The notes below the pieces were generated by a model, which saw only the letters and a program-made list of their open reading frames with translations, was not told the origin of the DNA and made no database searches. A stretch of 64,000 nt of DNA, taken from contig CM055096.1 in the NCBI GenBank assembly GCA_029204225.1, positions 29,132,995-29,196,994 of the forward strand, in the 5' to 3' direction. Positions 1 through 11,723 of this stretch are shown here, piece after piece. This DNA comes from Diphasiastrum complanatum (Eukaryota > Streptophyta > Lycopodiopsida > Lycopodiales > Lycopodiaceae). Made by a program: the position numbers and the translations under genes. Position 1 is the first letter of the stretch. Every line of letters starts with the position of its first letter.

Positions 1-328
1 CCTTCAACACTCTTCCTCCTTTTCCTCTTCCTCTTCCTCATGCTTGCTTATGCACGGTAGCGCCCATCTATGATTTTTCGTTCAGCACTATCACACGGAC
101 CGATAAGATTTCTTACTCTATTTCTTTTCATATATGATGATAGCTTGATAACATAAGGAAGAAAAGCTTGTGTAGATTGTTGGTTGATCTTAAACTATAA
201 CATAAGGAAGGCGTTGGATCCTGATCCACTACCATTTGGTTGTAGGAAAGCAAGAGTCAAGTCACCAAGATCTAGTTATCAATCAGTCTCCACAGAAAAC
301 AAGAGAGAAGAGGCTGGGCACCCAAATC

Positions 329-462
<134 letters not shown>

Positions 463-836
463 ACAAGAGCAATGGAGAGCAATGCTTAGCCAAACTATCC
501 AAAATAGAATACATAATGAGCATCTAAGTACTCTACCTGGATGTGGCCAAATGCCACCAAACCCTAAGGTTAACCACTTACTAAATGTAGGGCACCCCCA
601 AAAGTCAAGATAGGGCCCCTAAACCAAATTAGACCTCTAAGGACCCACGAGTCAGTACATGACCAAAATTGGGTCCAACTGAACTTAAGACAAACTTAAG
701 ATGGCCTGAATAACTAAATACCCATGGTTACACAAATCTTGACATTTTGGGTCAAAGTAACCTATGGATTAACTTTAGCATAGTCATTTATTTCTAATAC
801 CCTCCTTAAATGACAATGCAAAAACTAAATTCTTCA

Positions 837-1420
837 CTATGTAACAAAACCAACACGTGGTATCAGATTTAAAGCTTTGCATAAAGCTTCAAATCTGACT
901 CTAGGCAACGCCTTAGTGAAGAGGTTCAGAATATTACCCTTCATAGGACAACATTCAAGTAAAATGTTGCCATCATGAAGTCTCTCCCGAACAAAGTGAT
1001 AATGGATCTCGATGTGCTTCGTCCTCTGAAAAACAGAACTCCGTGCAATGGAAATAGCACTTTGACTATCACTCAAGATAAGAGTGGTTGAGGGCTCACC
1101 AAACTTCATGTCAACAAGCAGTCTTCTCAGCCATAAACACTCTGTTGTGGCTGAAAATATCGCTCTATATTTAGCCTCACTAGAACAAGTAACAACAGTG
1201 GGCTACTTTTTACTTGACCACCACATTGCAGAATTTCCATAGAAAAAGCACTGTCCACTTGTAGAGCGTCTATTGTCATGATCTTTACATATCCGAGTCA
1301 CCAAAACCAACCAAACATGCATCATCACAAGCAGGAAAAACCATTCCATGACTTCTTGTATCTTGAAGATATCGAAAGATCCTCTTCAATGCTTTCCAAT
1401 GTGATTGTAGGCAGATTCTC
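837..1420 (-). pseudogene. Ty1/copia RNase H relic
   Basis: The C-terminal RNase H of a copia polyprotein, read from right to left. The order is a KALKRIFRYLQ-type segment near 1395, an STSGQCFFYG segment, a degenerate SSEAKYRAI segment, then LSDSQSAI and RTKHIEIHYHFVRE, ending with a LFTKALP-like motif. It is dead: there is a frameshift near 1285 and an in-frame stop just after the WWSSKK segment. Integrase, reverse transcriptase and LTRs are not recognisable nearby. This is a fragment left by an old insertion. Confidence 0.88.
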
Positions 1421-2738
1421 TGTTTTGCTACTGGGTTTTCTCTTCTTCTCTGCATACACCTTATGCTACCTCTGTTCTGGTTGTTAGCTGGGCGTGTTCT
1501 TGTTTGTTTGGGTTTAGTTCAATGCCCAAATCAGCAGATTGTTGGGGTTGTAGTATGGTTCAAACTGTCATGGATACTCAGATTTGGAACACCCTTGAAC
1601 TCTTGAAATCACTTGCAATCATTCTACCATGCAAGCACACCAAGAATGCCCAAAAATATCTCTTCTTAAAATAGAGTTGGGCATTACTATGGCACATACA
1701 AACGGAATGCTACAACAGATCATTGCAAAAAGAAAACTAAACTACTTGCAAGACCAAAAAAACTTAGACTAGTATGCCACATTCCACATAAAAAACAAGA
1801 AAACTAATTTCTACAAGCATTCAAGAACCAAGAAACTCCATCTTCTTGATTCTTGAAGTTTCCAAAAGACTCAAGAAACCAAAACGTAAATGAATTTGCA
1901 AAATCTATACCACATTATTGGTTACAAATCTCTTGGATGCCTGCAACCTACACTAATCCACCAAAACAGAAAGGAAATCTAATCCACAACTAGGAAAGCA
2001 AGAAAACTAATCCACTCTAAATCCACAACCACACTGTAAAATTGTATAATTGACCAAGAAATAAAGGCTACCCAGTCTTCCATTCTTTTGATATGAAACG
2101 TATTTTGAATATTAGAGCTTATTACTCTAATTGATGAATTATGAGTGCAGGTATCACTACCTGAAGACAAGAAATGAAATTGTAGAGCAATGCTAATAGT
2201 TTGATATGTAGGTTCTAGAAATAGAATCTAATGATGAACCATTTGATGGTATGGCTTCTAACCTTTTCCTAAGGGTATGTGTAGGTACTAAGAAGAGTAC
2301 TTGAAGAAGGAATCCAAAGAAGCTTCTTAAAGCTTAAAGATGGTACCTGAAGAAGGCTCAATCGAGTCTATAAGGAAGGCTCACTCGAGTCTATAAAGAC
2401 TGGGTGAAGAAACCAAAGGACTGATCACCCTTTGTGTCACACTCCACTATGATTGGGGATGGGCAACCCCTAGAAAAAAGAGCCTTGGAATTGATGAAAA
2501 TTATGCAAGTTAAGATGGACATATACAAAGCCTTTCCCATGACATGAAAAACACTTGGGTGGATCCCAATGTTGTACACAAAGAAATATTCAACTTGAAA
2601 GTGACTAACATTGAATGTTAGGCTACCTACCTTCTATCCTTATCAATATGTAACTTACCTACTTTTCCACATGGCTTGAAAGCAATAGGACACCTAGGAA
2701 AATGCGCCCTCCTACTCCTCCCCATTTGCTCTAACTAA
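1421..2738. other. No gene seen
   Basis: AT-rich sequence with only short open frames that have no recognisable family features. I see no repeat structure. Confidence 0.6.
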
Positions 2739-2854
2739 GTGATAAACACTCCCTCATACCTATACACCTCACCCTCTCACTTTACTTATCCTAGAGTCTC
2801 CCTTACACCTCTCACACTTATTTTGGACACCTCAGCCACTTCCTTAAGACTACA

Positions 2855-3079
2855 CATTCCCTATAAAAGGACTAACTCACCCCTCTCTCTCATTATTCAT
2901 CTCCCATTCATTTTTGCTTTGCCTCTTGCTCTTGCTTGTGTGTGTGTAGGTGCTTGGAAGAAAGCTTGGAGCTATGGCTTGAGGAGGATTTATCAAGCTT
3001 GGATTGGAATCACTTTTGGAACCACTTTCACACACACTCACTTTCTCCTACCTCTTTTATCTCTCTCTCTCTCTCTCTA
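2855..3079 (+). promoter_or_regulatory. TATA box with pyrimidine-rich leader
   Basis: A strong TATA box, CTATAAAAGG at 2861-2870, is followed by a CT-rich stretch ending in a (CT)n run at about 3058-3078. The arrangement resembles the promoter and leader of a plant LTR or small gene. No coding sequence that I recognise follows, so it may be a relic LTR promoter. This is inference from the TATA box alone. Confidence 0.4.
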
Positions 3080-3086
3080 AAACTTT

Positions 3087-3213
3087 CACACCATCCATAA
3101 GACTAATGGCCATGCATGTCACACCATCCATGACTTGATGGCTTTGCATGTCACACCATCATGACTTGATGACTTTGCATGTCACATCATCCATAACTTT
3201 TTGGTCATGCATG
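3087..3213. repeat. 31-33-bp minisatellite, four units
   Basis: Four head-to-tail units start at 3087, 3120, 3152 and 3183. Each starts CACAYCATC and ends in GCATG or GCATGT. Further TGCATGT motifs continue without strict period to about 3360. CATGCATG occurs at 3111-3118 and resembles an RY element. Confidence 0.85.
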
Positions 3214-4240
3214 ATAGATATAGAGTTGCATGTCTGATTTGAGAACTTGCATGTTGAAATTGAAGCTTGCATGTCAAATTGGATTCATGCATGCCATACC
3301 TACCGATGTCAAATGCCTATGCATGTTCTTTTCTTGATCAGTAAGTCCTTGCATGTCATAAGGAACCCCTTTTCTTGGTATAAGATTCTTTAAGGTCCAG
3401 AATATGTAAACTTCTGGTTGATGTAAAAGATCTAAGAATCCATCTTCCCAAAACCACTGTATATGTAATTGGCCTTGGGCCAATTGATCTTGCATAATTT
3501 GAAAAGAAAAATCCTGCGGGGGGGGGTCCCCATCTTGACCCCTCAGCAAGTCTCTTGAATGAATGATTTTTGTGATTGAATGTTAAAGTTGGTCCCTAAG
3601 TTTTTGAGTTCTTTTTCAAGTTCTATTTAACAATGTTATGTTGACTTGTTTTTTTTTTTAAGTCACAACTTCTAAAGTCAGGACTTTAGAAATAGTAGAC
3701 CTTCACTTCAAGTTCACACACACACAATATGAATGAAAGGGCATGATCATAGGGGCATCACTCAAGAAAACCATCGTGATCAAGGAGCTTAGTGTGGCAT
3801 CAAACTCATGGAAAATCTTCTTATTAAGCATGGAGTAGATACAATGCAAAAACCTCCTCTTCACAAAGAGGGAGTCTAAGCAAGAGAGCTCCTTAGGTGG
3901 CATCCTAGCGGAATTTCTACATTTCACAAATTACAAGTGGAATAATGCTCTCCACTAGAGGTCACCATCAGAAGGTGGCCCACTCTACTTTCTTTAGGAG
4001 GGGTCTACTTGCATTTATTACTTTGCCTTGAAATACTAGTTCCTACATGGTCATTCCATCTTTCGGGATTCACCATGAGGCTTACACAGTTCTTGCTTGT
4101 CATTACTACTAGTATTCCTCAGCTTTCATACTCGGCTCTCAGTCTTTGTTCATCTCATCTTCTCAGAGACCTCCTCGTTCTAAGGTGAGAGGTGCTCTTG
4201 AGTTGCTCTGTCTGAGTGTCTTGGAGATTCGTCAAAATCA
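3214..4240. other. No gene seen; short inverted repeat
   Basis: The stretch has an open frame on the minus strand (3274-3549) that I do not recognise. It also has a G run near 3517 and a perfect 10-bp inverted repeat with a 2-nt loop at 3670-3691 (TTCTAAAGTC and its complement). Nothing else is supported. Confidence 0.5.
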
Positions 4241-4242
4241 GC

Positions 4243-5752
4243 CAACCGTGATGTCATCGAGACATGCATGAATTGACTCATGAGTGAGACACTATAGAAA
4301 ATGTCTGGTCTTGAAATACATAGGTAAATGAGACAGCCAATAGCTTGACAATATAAAGTAGTATCAAATGGTTCACCATCACCTTGACTACTTAATTTCA
4401 GGCCTATCTCTGTAGGAAAAATGGTAAAAATTCTTCCTCATAGAACATGATGAATGTTCGAATAAATCAAACTAATATCAATGTCTTCAATCGTTTTTTT
4501 TGTTATTGAATTTATGCGGAATTAAGAGACAACTTAAGACAATTTTAGACAATAAGAAACTATTGATCAAAAACAAATTTTTATAACTCTGAACTTAAAT
4601 CAGTATACATCTCTTGCTCTTGTGTCTCTGATTGAATGAGTTGGTTACAACGAGTAGTGCACATGTATTTATATTGTTACAGGACATGACTTATGGCCTT
4701 TTATTTACAAGTCTTTTGGCCTTTGATTCTGTAACAGTAAATCTAACTATTTACAACGGTTGATATTCTAGTAGACGCTTTGTTTTCAGGGTCGAATAAA
4801 TTTTGTTCACGAATATTTTGCGACAATTTGTCTCTTCGTCTAAGCTTTGTGTATCGCGAATTATTCGCGACAATTGTCTCTTCATGACATTTTCCTGTTT
4901 TGCGAATTGTTCGCAACAGATGACAGTCTCTGAGCTTGATTTCGTGAATTGTTCGCGACATCTGAGGTATGAACATGAATCAAGATATTTCGTGACAAAA
5001 ATCTTTTCAAAAATCTTTCGAAATCTTTCGAGCTTCAACAAGAAACCATTTTTGAGAATCTTTTGTGAATCTTTCAGGAATATTCTGAGTTGGCTACAAG
5101 ATAGACAAGATAAATTTCGTGAATCTTTCGAGAATCTTTCAAGTTGGTCACGAATAGAAATGTTTCGAGTTCGCGTTCGTTTCTTTCTCATCCTTTGTCA
5201 AACTGCGCACTTTGTTAGTAGAATCAAGATCTATCTGATCAGGTGTTCTACAGTCTCCATAGGCGTAGCAATCGGCTTGCAATCTTCCATCTTGCACCGC
5301 TTCAAAATTTGCCCAATGTACCGTTTTTGAGAGATGAAAATTCCAGTCCCTTCTTGTACAAATTCAACACCAAGATAAAAATACAATAGGCCTAAATCTG
5401 AGGTTTCAAAAATCATACCAAGATCAAGTATTACGGCATCAATCTGCTGTTCATTACTTCCCGTAATAATAATATCATCAACATAAAACAAAATAATGAT
5501 GATATAATCTGAACTATATTTGACATAAAGAGTAGATTCGCTAGGACAATTAGTAAACTCTCGATCACAAAAGTAGGCATGTATCTTTTGATACCACATC
5601 CTTGGAGCTTGCTTCAGTCCATAAAGTGCCTTCTTGAGAAGACAAACTTTATCTTCTTGGCCTTCAAACAAAAAACCAGTAGGTTGTTGAAGGTACACTT
5701 CCTCATTGAGATCACCATTTAGGAATGTTGTCTTTATGTCATTTGAACTTGA
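4243..5752 (-). pseudogene. Ty1/copia reverse transcriptase relic split by a solo LTR
   Basis: From right to left it encodes a DIKTTFLNGDLNEEVYLQQP segment, KALYGLKQAPRMWY, the catalytic FYVDDIIITG motif, a YLGVEF segment and PIATPMET, reaching 5258. Coding then resumes at 4405 with GLKLSSQGDGEPF and GCLIYLCISRPDIFYSVS. The two halves belong to one reading frame separated by the 842-bp LTR insertion. The reverse transcriptase core looks largely open, so this was a fairly young copy when it was hit. At 5752 it joins abruptly to the 3' noncoding end of a different copia element. Confidence 0.92.
4411..5252. mobile_element. Solo LTR (842 bp) inside a copia reverse transcriptase
   Basis: It begins TGTAGGAAAA and ends GTTCTACA, giving the short inverted termini TGTAG/CTACA typical of LTRs. 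It is flanked by 5-bp target duplications, ATCTC at 4406-4410 and GTCTC at 5253-5257, with one mismatch. Removing the LTR and one target copy rejoins the copia reading frame at PMETGLKL. The interior has several copies of a CGCGAATTGTTCGCGACA-like motif, also seen in the LTRs near 33.2 kb and 51.5 kb. There are no internal genes, so it is the product of LTR-LTR recombination. Confidence 0.92.
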
Positions 5753-5899
5753 AATTATGATAGGATTGGTTACCCTTTGATGGAGATCAGCCTAAAGCCC
5801 GTTGTAGACGTTCTTTAAATGGTTTGGTTGTCCAAGGAGACAACTGTGGGCTTAATTTCCCACAGTCCCCCTTAAGGTCAGGGTTGGTGCCTTGGTATC
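5753..5899 (-). other. Copia 3' noncoding segment
   Basis: This segment is similar to 15356-15614, the 3' noncoding end of a related copia element. The shared blocks include AAGGGTAACCAATCCT and a GGGCTTAATTTCC block. In the 15-kb copy an LTR follows. Here that LTR is missing and the segment joins another element's reverse transcriptase. Confidence 0.7.
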
Positions 5900-6690
5900 T
5901 TCGTCAGGTTCAGCATGTTGAAGAACTTATAATGCTTGATCTTGGGAAGTGCTTTGGTGAAGATTCTAAGACCATTTTTGTTGTGGAGCAATATTGAAGG
6001 ATCACTTGCCCTGAGAAAACTTTCTCCCGAATGAAATGATATTGGATTTCTACGTGCTTGGATTTGCCATGAAATCTGGGATTCAGCGACAGTAAAATAC
6101 AGCTCAAGTTGTCACACAAAATGGTGGTAGCATTGAACTGAGTGTGATGTAAGTCGTGAAGTAACAACCTAATCCATATACTTTCTTTTGAAGCTTGACA
6201 ACCTACGATGTACTCTGCCTTGGTCGATGAAAGTACAACTAATTTCTGTTTCCTTGAATTCCACGGAATCGGTCCCCCTGCCAGATAGAAACAGAACCCG
6301 GAGGTACGTTTTCTAGTAGAGATTGTTCCTTTCCAATCTGAGTTGGACTAGCCTCACAGAACGAGTGGGTCGATGGCATTTCCATCATAACATAGAATGT
6401 GATCTAAACTTCCATGAATATATCTCATCACTCTCTTTAATGCTTTTCAATGAGAGATCCTAGGATTAGACATGAATTGACTTAATGTGCTAACAATGTA
6501 TGCTAAATCTAGTCTAGTACATAGCATCGCATACATCAAAGATCCGATTAGTGAATGATAAGGGTACTTCACTATCGATATCAACACGAGAAGGTTTAGT
6601 CAATACAATACTTGGATCCATTGGTGTATCAATTGGTTTGCAATCAGACATATGAAAATTTTCTAAAATGCCTTTTAGATAGTATTAGAG
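5900..6690 (-). pseudogene. Ty1/copia RT end and RNase H relic (element A)
   Basis: Read right to left it holds a CKPIDTPMDPS segment, the conserved post-RT region (SQFMSNPRISHWKALKRVMR), a GGPIPWNSRKQ segment, AEYIVGCQASKESIWIR, then LCDNLSCILLSLNPRF and HVEIQYHFIREKV of RNase H. Stops and frameshifts break it. It belongs with the integrase and gag relics up to 8503. The finger-palm part of reverse transcriptase is missing between 6690 and 6745. Confidence 0.88.
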
Positions 6691-6744
6691 CCCTTGTATA
6701 ACAGATCGCTCTGATATCATGAAGGTATGCTCTAATATTATATA

Positions 6745-7310
6745 TTACAACTTTGATACCATGTTTTCCATCTCAATAAGGCTAACTACTTGCTTATGGA
6801 TATAAGTGTCCACTTTGGATGCTTCACTTATTCTCATAAGAAGTTTACAACTTGCCTCTAAGATTGAAAATTTACAATTTTCAACATTATGAATGAACAC
6901 ATCATTCTTGATCTTATTGAAACCATATTTGCTGCCACCATCAGTTCGGAGTGCCTTCACTTTTATAGACGTTTGTGTCTCACCTTGAATCTCTTGAAGC
7001 ATTCAAAGGCTTCATATTTGTGCTTAATGAACATGGCTATAGATCACCTAGAATAATCATCTATGACAGTGATAAAATAGATCGCATCTCCTAAGGACGG
7101 AGTTGGTATTGGACCACACAAATCGCTATGTAGAAGATCCAATACATGCTTTGTTTTGATGGAATGTGATTTAGGAAACGTGCTTCTAGAGTGCTTCTCA
7201 TAGATGCATGATTCACAAAAGAAAGATTTCCTATCTAATGAAGAAGAGAAACTCAATCCATCAACTAGATTATTACAATACATATAGGAAGGTGATCTTG
7301 TATTCACGTG
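6745..7310 (-). pseudogene. Ty1/copia integrase relic (element A)
   Basis: The N-terminal part has CESCIYEKHSR and LLHSDLCGPIPTPS, then the first catalytic Asp in FITVIDDYSR. A second block has the second catalytic Asp in LRTDGGSKY. The third catalytic Glu is lost because the sequence diverges after that point. The frame is broken between 7044 and 7002. Confidence 0.85.
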
Positions 7311-7760
7311 TCCAAATCGACTATGCCATAGAACAACACTGTCGTTTACATTTTCATCAGTAAAATACTAGCTAATGCAACTGTATTAGAGAGTACATAA
7401 AGATTTCTGACTCTAGTGCATGTAGTCAAAGTAGTATCTTCATCAAAGATTGTACACTGCTCATATGAGAAAGTAACAGAGTAGCCCTCTTCAGTTATCT
7501 TAGAGACTGATAACAAGTTCTTTGATAGCTGAGGAACATGGAAGACGTTGGGAACACAAATAGATAGATCGTTGTTGAAAGCGATCTTCACTGTTCCTTT
7601 GCCTTCCACACGTATGGTGCTAGAATCTCCGAGGTAGATGAATTGATCTCTGTTGTAATTAATCTATATACTCGGTAAACCATTTCTTGCGAGAGATCAT
7701 GTGTTGGGTAGCTTCACTGTCTAGATACCAACTATCGTTGTCTTTGTTTCCACTGTTGTA
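7311..7760 (-). pseudogene. Ty1/copia protease / GAG-pre-integrase relic (element A)
   Basis: It has the conserved GKGTVKI and VPNVFHVPQLSKNLLSVSKI segments that lie between protease and integrase in copia polyproteins. The upstream protease Asp motif is not clear. A stop near 7350 separates it from the integrase part. Confidence 0.82.
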
Positions 7761-7820
7761 AGCCATTAACAAGTGTGTATCTGACTCCTTGAATTCTACC
7801 GTGTTGGAGGAGTCTGGCTG

Positions 7821-8503
7821 CTACTGTTGTTGTTTCTTCACCTCATTGTAGATCCATTGCCCTTGGAGTAGTCTTTCTTCTTGGTTTATAGAGCCATGGA
7901 TTTGTCTTTGATAGACAGGCTGCTGGTCTTTCTCTGCATTTCTTCTTGAAGTAGGTGACCAATTACGTTTTGAAGAGTGAGGTCGGGTTGTGTGGAGATC
8001 ATCACCACAAAGTGCTAGAAGAGAAGAAAACAAGGTCATAACAGCATCATTATCTTGAATAGAACATCCTACAGCTGATAACTGATCCAATAAAGATTTG
8101 AACCTGTTGATGTGAGAAGTGATGGCAGTAGAATCAGACATGCTAAGAGTAAAGTACTTCCTTCTCAGATGTAATCTAGTGGTTACATCATGAGTCTCAT
8201 AGAGATTTGATAACAAATCTAATGCATCCTTAGAGGTTTGCATGTGGTAACATGGGATATCTGGGAGTCAGCCAGATTGAGTGTGATACATGCTAAGGCC
8301 TTTTGATCTTTGATCTTCCATGCCTTCGCTTGATCACCATCTTCTGGTTTCAAGTCAGCACCTTCTACTACATTCCAAAGATCTCTATCTATCAACATCA
8401 TCCAGAGTTTTAACTTCCAGATGTAGAAGGTAGATCCATTGAGCTTGTAAATGACTCTAGCTTCGTTGGATGATGGAGACGAAGAGCTACCAATATGAGA
8501 CAT
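7821..8503 (-). pseudogene. Ty1/copia gag relic (element A)
   Basis: A UBN2-type gag. It begins MSHIGSSSSPSS, continues with LNGSTFYIWKLKLWMMLIDRD, then after one frameshift near 8235 with SKDALDLLSNLYE and a LLDQLSAVGCSIQDNDAV-type segment. The start codon lies about 50 bp inside the primer-binding site, as expected for a copia element. The C-terminal zinc knuckle is not recognisable. Confidence 0.88.
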
Positions 8504-8555
8504 GTTAACAATAATACAAATAGAACAAACTTAATCTCTCGGTTTATTGAGCTGC

Positions 8556-8567
8556 GCTCTAACACCA
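8556..8567 (-). promoter_or_regulatory. Primer-binding site, initiator Met tRNA type (element A)
   Basis: The minus strand reads TGGTGTTAGAGC, two changes from the common plant copia site TGGTATCAGAGC. It lies 3 bp from the LTR edge and just upstream of gag. Confidence 0.8.
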
Positions 8568-8570
8568 ATC

Positions 8571-9440
8571 TAATGGGAAAAGGGAGTGCGAAGAATGCAA
8601 AAAACACGAACGGAGAAGAGAGCAGGAATATTGTGGAACAGCTCTCCCATTGCAATCAGCTTCTAAATGCAAAAATAGTCTAATAGAAAGTTCGTGCCAA
8701 GTATAATCACATCTTAAGTATTCTAGTTGCCCAACAAGATCTTAAACATTAATTCATACTCATAAAAACATGAGTACAGTCGAAGAGATAAGAAATGGTT
8801 TGTGTGCGTGGTATTACTAGAAACTAGATTTCAATGAGAAGTTTAGTTTTAAAATAGATAGAAAGAGCAGTATAATAGTGCAGGTTTCTCAGGCGTCAAA
8901 GATAGCCATCGTCTGATTAGAAGCAAAGGAGTCGTAGACGTCATGTTCTGATCAGAATGAGTAAATAAGCGCAATCAAACAACAACAAAGTGCATTCAAT
9001 CACAACAAGCATTCATCTACGTTATACACAGATAGAAAACGTGTTGCTGCTATATTACACTGAAGCACAACGAATAGCAATTACAACCAAATAGCGTTGT
9101 AACTGGGAGGCTCAAATCATACGTTTCATGGATGGAGCATCAAGTTAAAATGTGCTAAGTTGACGATGTATTTATACACCGCATCTTTGTATCTATTACA
9201 ATAAATATTTGTCATCTAATTAGGTAAGTCGTTGTATTTGGAAGTATCTAGCTTGAGATGGCAACTATACATTGTATACATCGTCAAACGACTCGGCATG
9301 GCTGACTCGGACGAGGACATCACAAATTCTCTCACTTCGCATTTTAGGGGAAGTGGCTTTCTCTCACTTTGCAAATTCTGGAAAGTGGTTGGGAACGCTC
9401 CTCATTTAAAATAGACGACCTTCACTTTTTCTCTCTCTTC
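8571..9440 (-). mobile_element. Copia LTR of element A, outer end lost
   Basis: The sequence aligns over its whole length with the intact LTR at 14242-15355, with shared blocks such as CAAGATCTTAA, GTGCATTCAATCACAACAAG and CCGTTGTATTTGGAAG-like sequence. It breaks off near 9440, in the CTCTCTCTTCG block, where a gypsy reverse transcriptase starts. The outer roughly 240 bp of the LTR is missing. Confidence 0.85.
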
Positions 9441-10430
9441 GGGTTACAGATATGATTCTTGATCATGTTGCAGGCAACGAAAGATACAGCTTCCTTGATG
9501 GATTCTCTGGCTATAACCAGGCATCTATCCGTGAAGAAGACCAGTCCAAGACAACTTTCACAACTGATTGGGGTACTCACGCCCATCAAGAGATGTCGTT
9601 CGGACTGTATAACGCGCTAGCCACATTCCAAAGAATGATGACTCCTCTTTTTCAAGAATACTTACATGTATTCTTGGAAATTTTTATGGATGACTTCTAT
9701 GTTTATAGCTCAAGAGCCACACATCTTTCGAGGCTGAGGAAGACATTGAAGAGATGCAGAGACACTTCACTTTGTCTCCATCCAGAGAAGTGTTACTTTA
9801 GCATGCCAGAAGGAATACTCCTTGGACATCGAATATCGAAAAGAGGCATTGAAGTGGATAAAGACAAGGTTGAGATTATAAAATTTTTGAAGGAGCCAAC
9901 AAACCTTAGAGAACTCAGAGGATTTCTGGGTCATGTGGGTTATTACTGCTGATTCATTCAAGGCCATGCTTCAATTGCTGCACCTTTGACACACTTCCTA
10001 AAGAAAGATGTATATTATGAATGGTCTGCTGACTACCAACAAGCATTTGAGACACTGAAGCTGAAACTTTTGGACGCCCCAATTTTGAGACCTCCAAACG
10101 GGACTATCATGTCTACTATGCAGCGTATCAGTTGAGCATCTCAGAAAAGACTATTCGGCGACGGAGCATGAAGGACTTGGAATGATTTTTTCAGTGAAGA
10201 AGTTTTGACATTATTTGCTAGGATATTTCTTTGTCTTCCATGTCGACCACTATGCACTAAAACATCTAGTAAATAAACCAAATCTTTCAAGCCGAATAAC
10301 TAGATGGGTGCTGTTGCTGCAGGAATTTGATTATCAAGTGGAGATACGCCAAGGGAAGTATCAAACTAATGTAGACTATTTATCGCACTTAAATATAGGA
10401 TCCGTTACTAAGAACTTAAGTGATGAATAA
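9441..10430 (+). pseudogene. Ty3/gypsy reverse transcriptase-RNase H relic
   Basis: It starts inside the RT palm with SFLDGFSGYNQ, then MSFGLYNALATFQRMM, the catalytic IFMDDFYVYS motif, LHPEKCYF and GFLGHVGYY, followed by a RNase H region with AAPLTHFLKK and EWSADYQQAFETLK. RNase H continues brokenly to FHVDHYALKHLVNKPNLSSR and FDYQVEIRQGK. The 5' end (LTR, gag, protease) is absent. The stop at 9953-9955 falls in the YYRRFI motif, where two Arg codons now read Cys and stop. Confidence 0.9.
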
Positions 10431-10512
10431 TTTGATGATAATATTATGTTTTTATCTGTCGAAGATTCTTCATATCCAAAAATAATAGATTACCTTCAAA
10501 ATCAAAATTATC

Positions 10513-10537
10513 TTTTTTTTTTTTTTTTTTTTTTTTT
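10513..10537. repeat. Poly-T run
   Basis: About 25 T residues between the gypsy RNase H and integrase relics. It may mark a small insertion or slippage. Confidence 0.85.
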
Positions 10538-10608
10538 ATCTTGAACAGAATACGGTCTTCCAACACAAGGTTGCACCGTAAACAATAAGAAATAACGTAC
10601 TATATAAA

Positions 10609-11723
10609 ATGGGACATGATGAAGAGCTTCGCAGATGCCTTGAATTGATTGATATCCAGAAGGTCATTCGAGCTTTGCATTCAAAAGATGCAGGCGGACA
10701 CTTTCCAGTTATTAATACTGTAAAGAAGATCTTAAATGCCAAATACTGGTGGCCAATGATGTACAAAGACGTTGCAACGTTTGTAAAAACCTGTGACCCT
10801 TGTCAACGAGTTGGAAAACCAACTCCTTCAATGTATTGGCCACTTATGTCGATACTTCCACTAGCAACATTTGAGAAATGGGGCATTGACTTTGTCGGGC
10901 CAATTAAGCCGGTTACTCGCTATACAAAAAGAAGTTACATCCTGATGGCGACTGTCTATGCGACTAAGATGGTTGAAGCAGAAGCGACAAAGAGGAATGA
11001 TGCAAAAAATGTTGCAGAAGTTTCTCTTTCAGAATATTATAACTCGCTACGGTTGTCCGTTGGAGTTAGTAAGTGACAGAGGTACACATTTTTTAGATGA
11101 TACGATATGTCTGCTTACTAAATACTTCATGATTAAACATCGCAAGACAACTCCGTATAACCCAAAGGCCAATGGTCTGACTAAAAGATTCAATGACATT
11201 TTGTGTAAGACCTTAAATAAGATCACCACAACGCATGCATCTGATTGGGATCAGAAATTACCCTATGTCCTATGGGCATACCGAAATGCCGAGAAGATGA
11301 CCACCAAACAGACTCCGTTCTATCTGGTCTATGGCATGCACCTAATACTTCCAAGTGAATTTGAAGTACTGACATATCGTGTACAGGTCTGACGATTGCA
11401 CAAGTTCAGAAGAGAGATTCTTATCGATCGGAAAGCTAGAGGAGAACCGTAACCAAGCATTGATTGACACAACAAAGATTCAGTTGCAATGAAAGAAAAG
11501 CTTTGATAACTCGATTAAGAAAGTTGGCTTACGCAAAGAAAATTATGCTCTTTTATACGATAACCGACATATCAAGTTTCCAGGAAAGTTACACACTCGT
11601 TGGATTGGTCCGTATTAAGTTATTAAAATCTTCGATAATGGGTCCCTTCAACTTGCTGATCTTTAGGGAAATATACAACCGACGAGAGTTAATGGTTCTT
11701 GTGTAAGGAAGTATTATCCGTAA
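10609..11723 (+). pseudogene. Ty3/gypsy integrase relic
   Basis: It encodes the zinc-binding HHCC-type region (HSKDAGGHF ... CDPCQRVGK), then [10 protein letters not shown] with the first catalytic Asp. A frameshift near 11030 follows. The second Asp is in LVSDRGTHF. The third catalytic position is changed: NGLTKRFN replaces the usual NGxxE. The C-terminal RWIGPY and NGSLQLADL segments run to 11723 with stops. The changed Glu and the frameshift make it inactive. Confidence 0.9.

Noticed and set aside
3274-3549. A 91-codon open frame on the minus strand
   Set aside because: It spans a G run, has no motif I recognise and no neighbouring coding evidence, so I do not call a gene.
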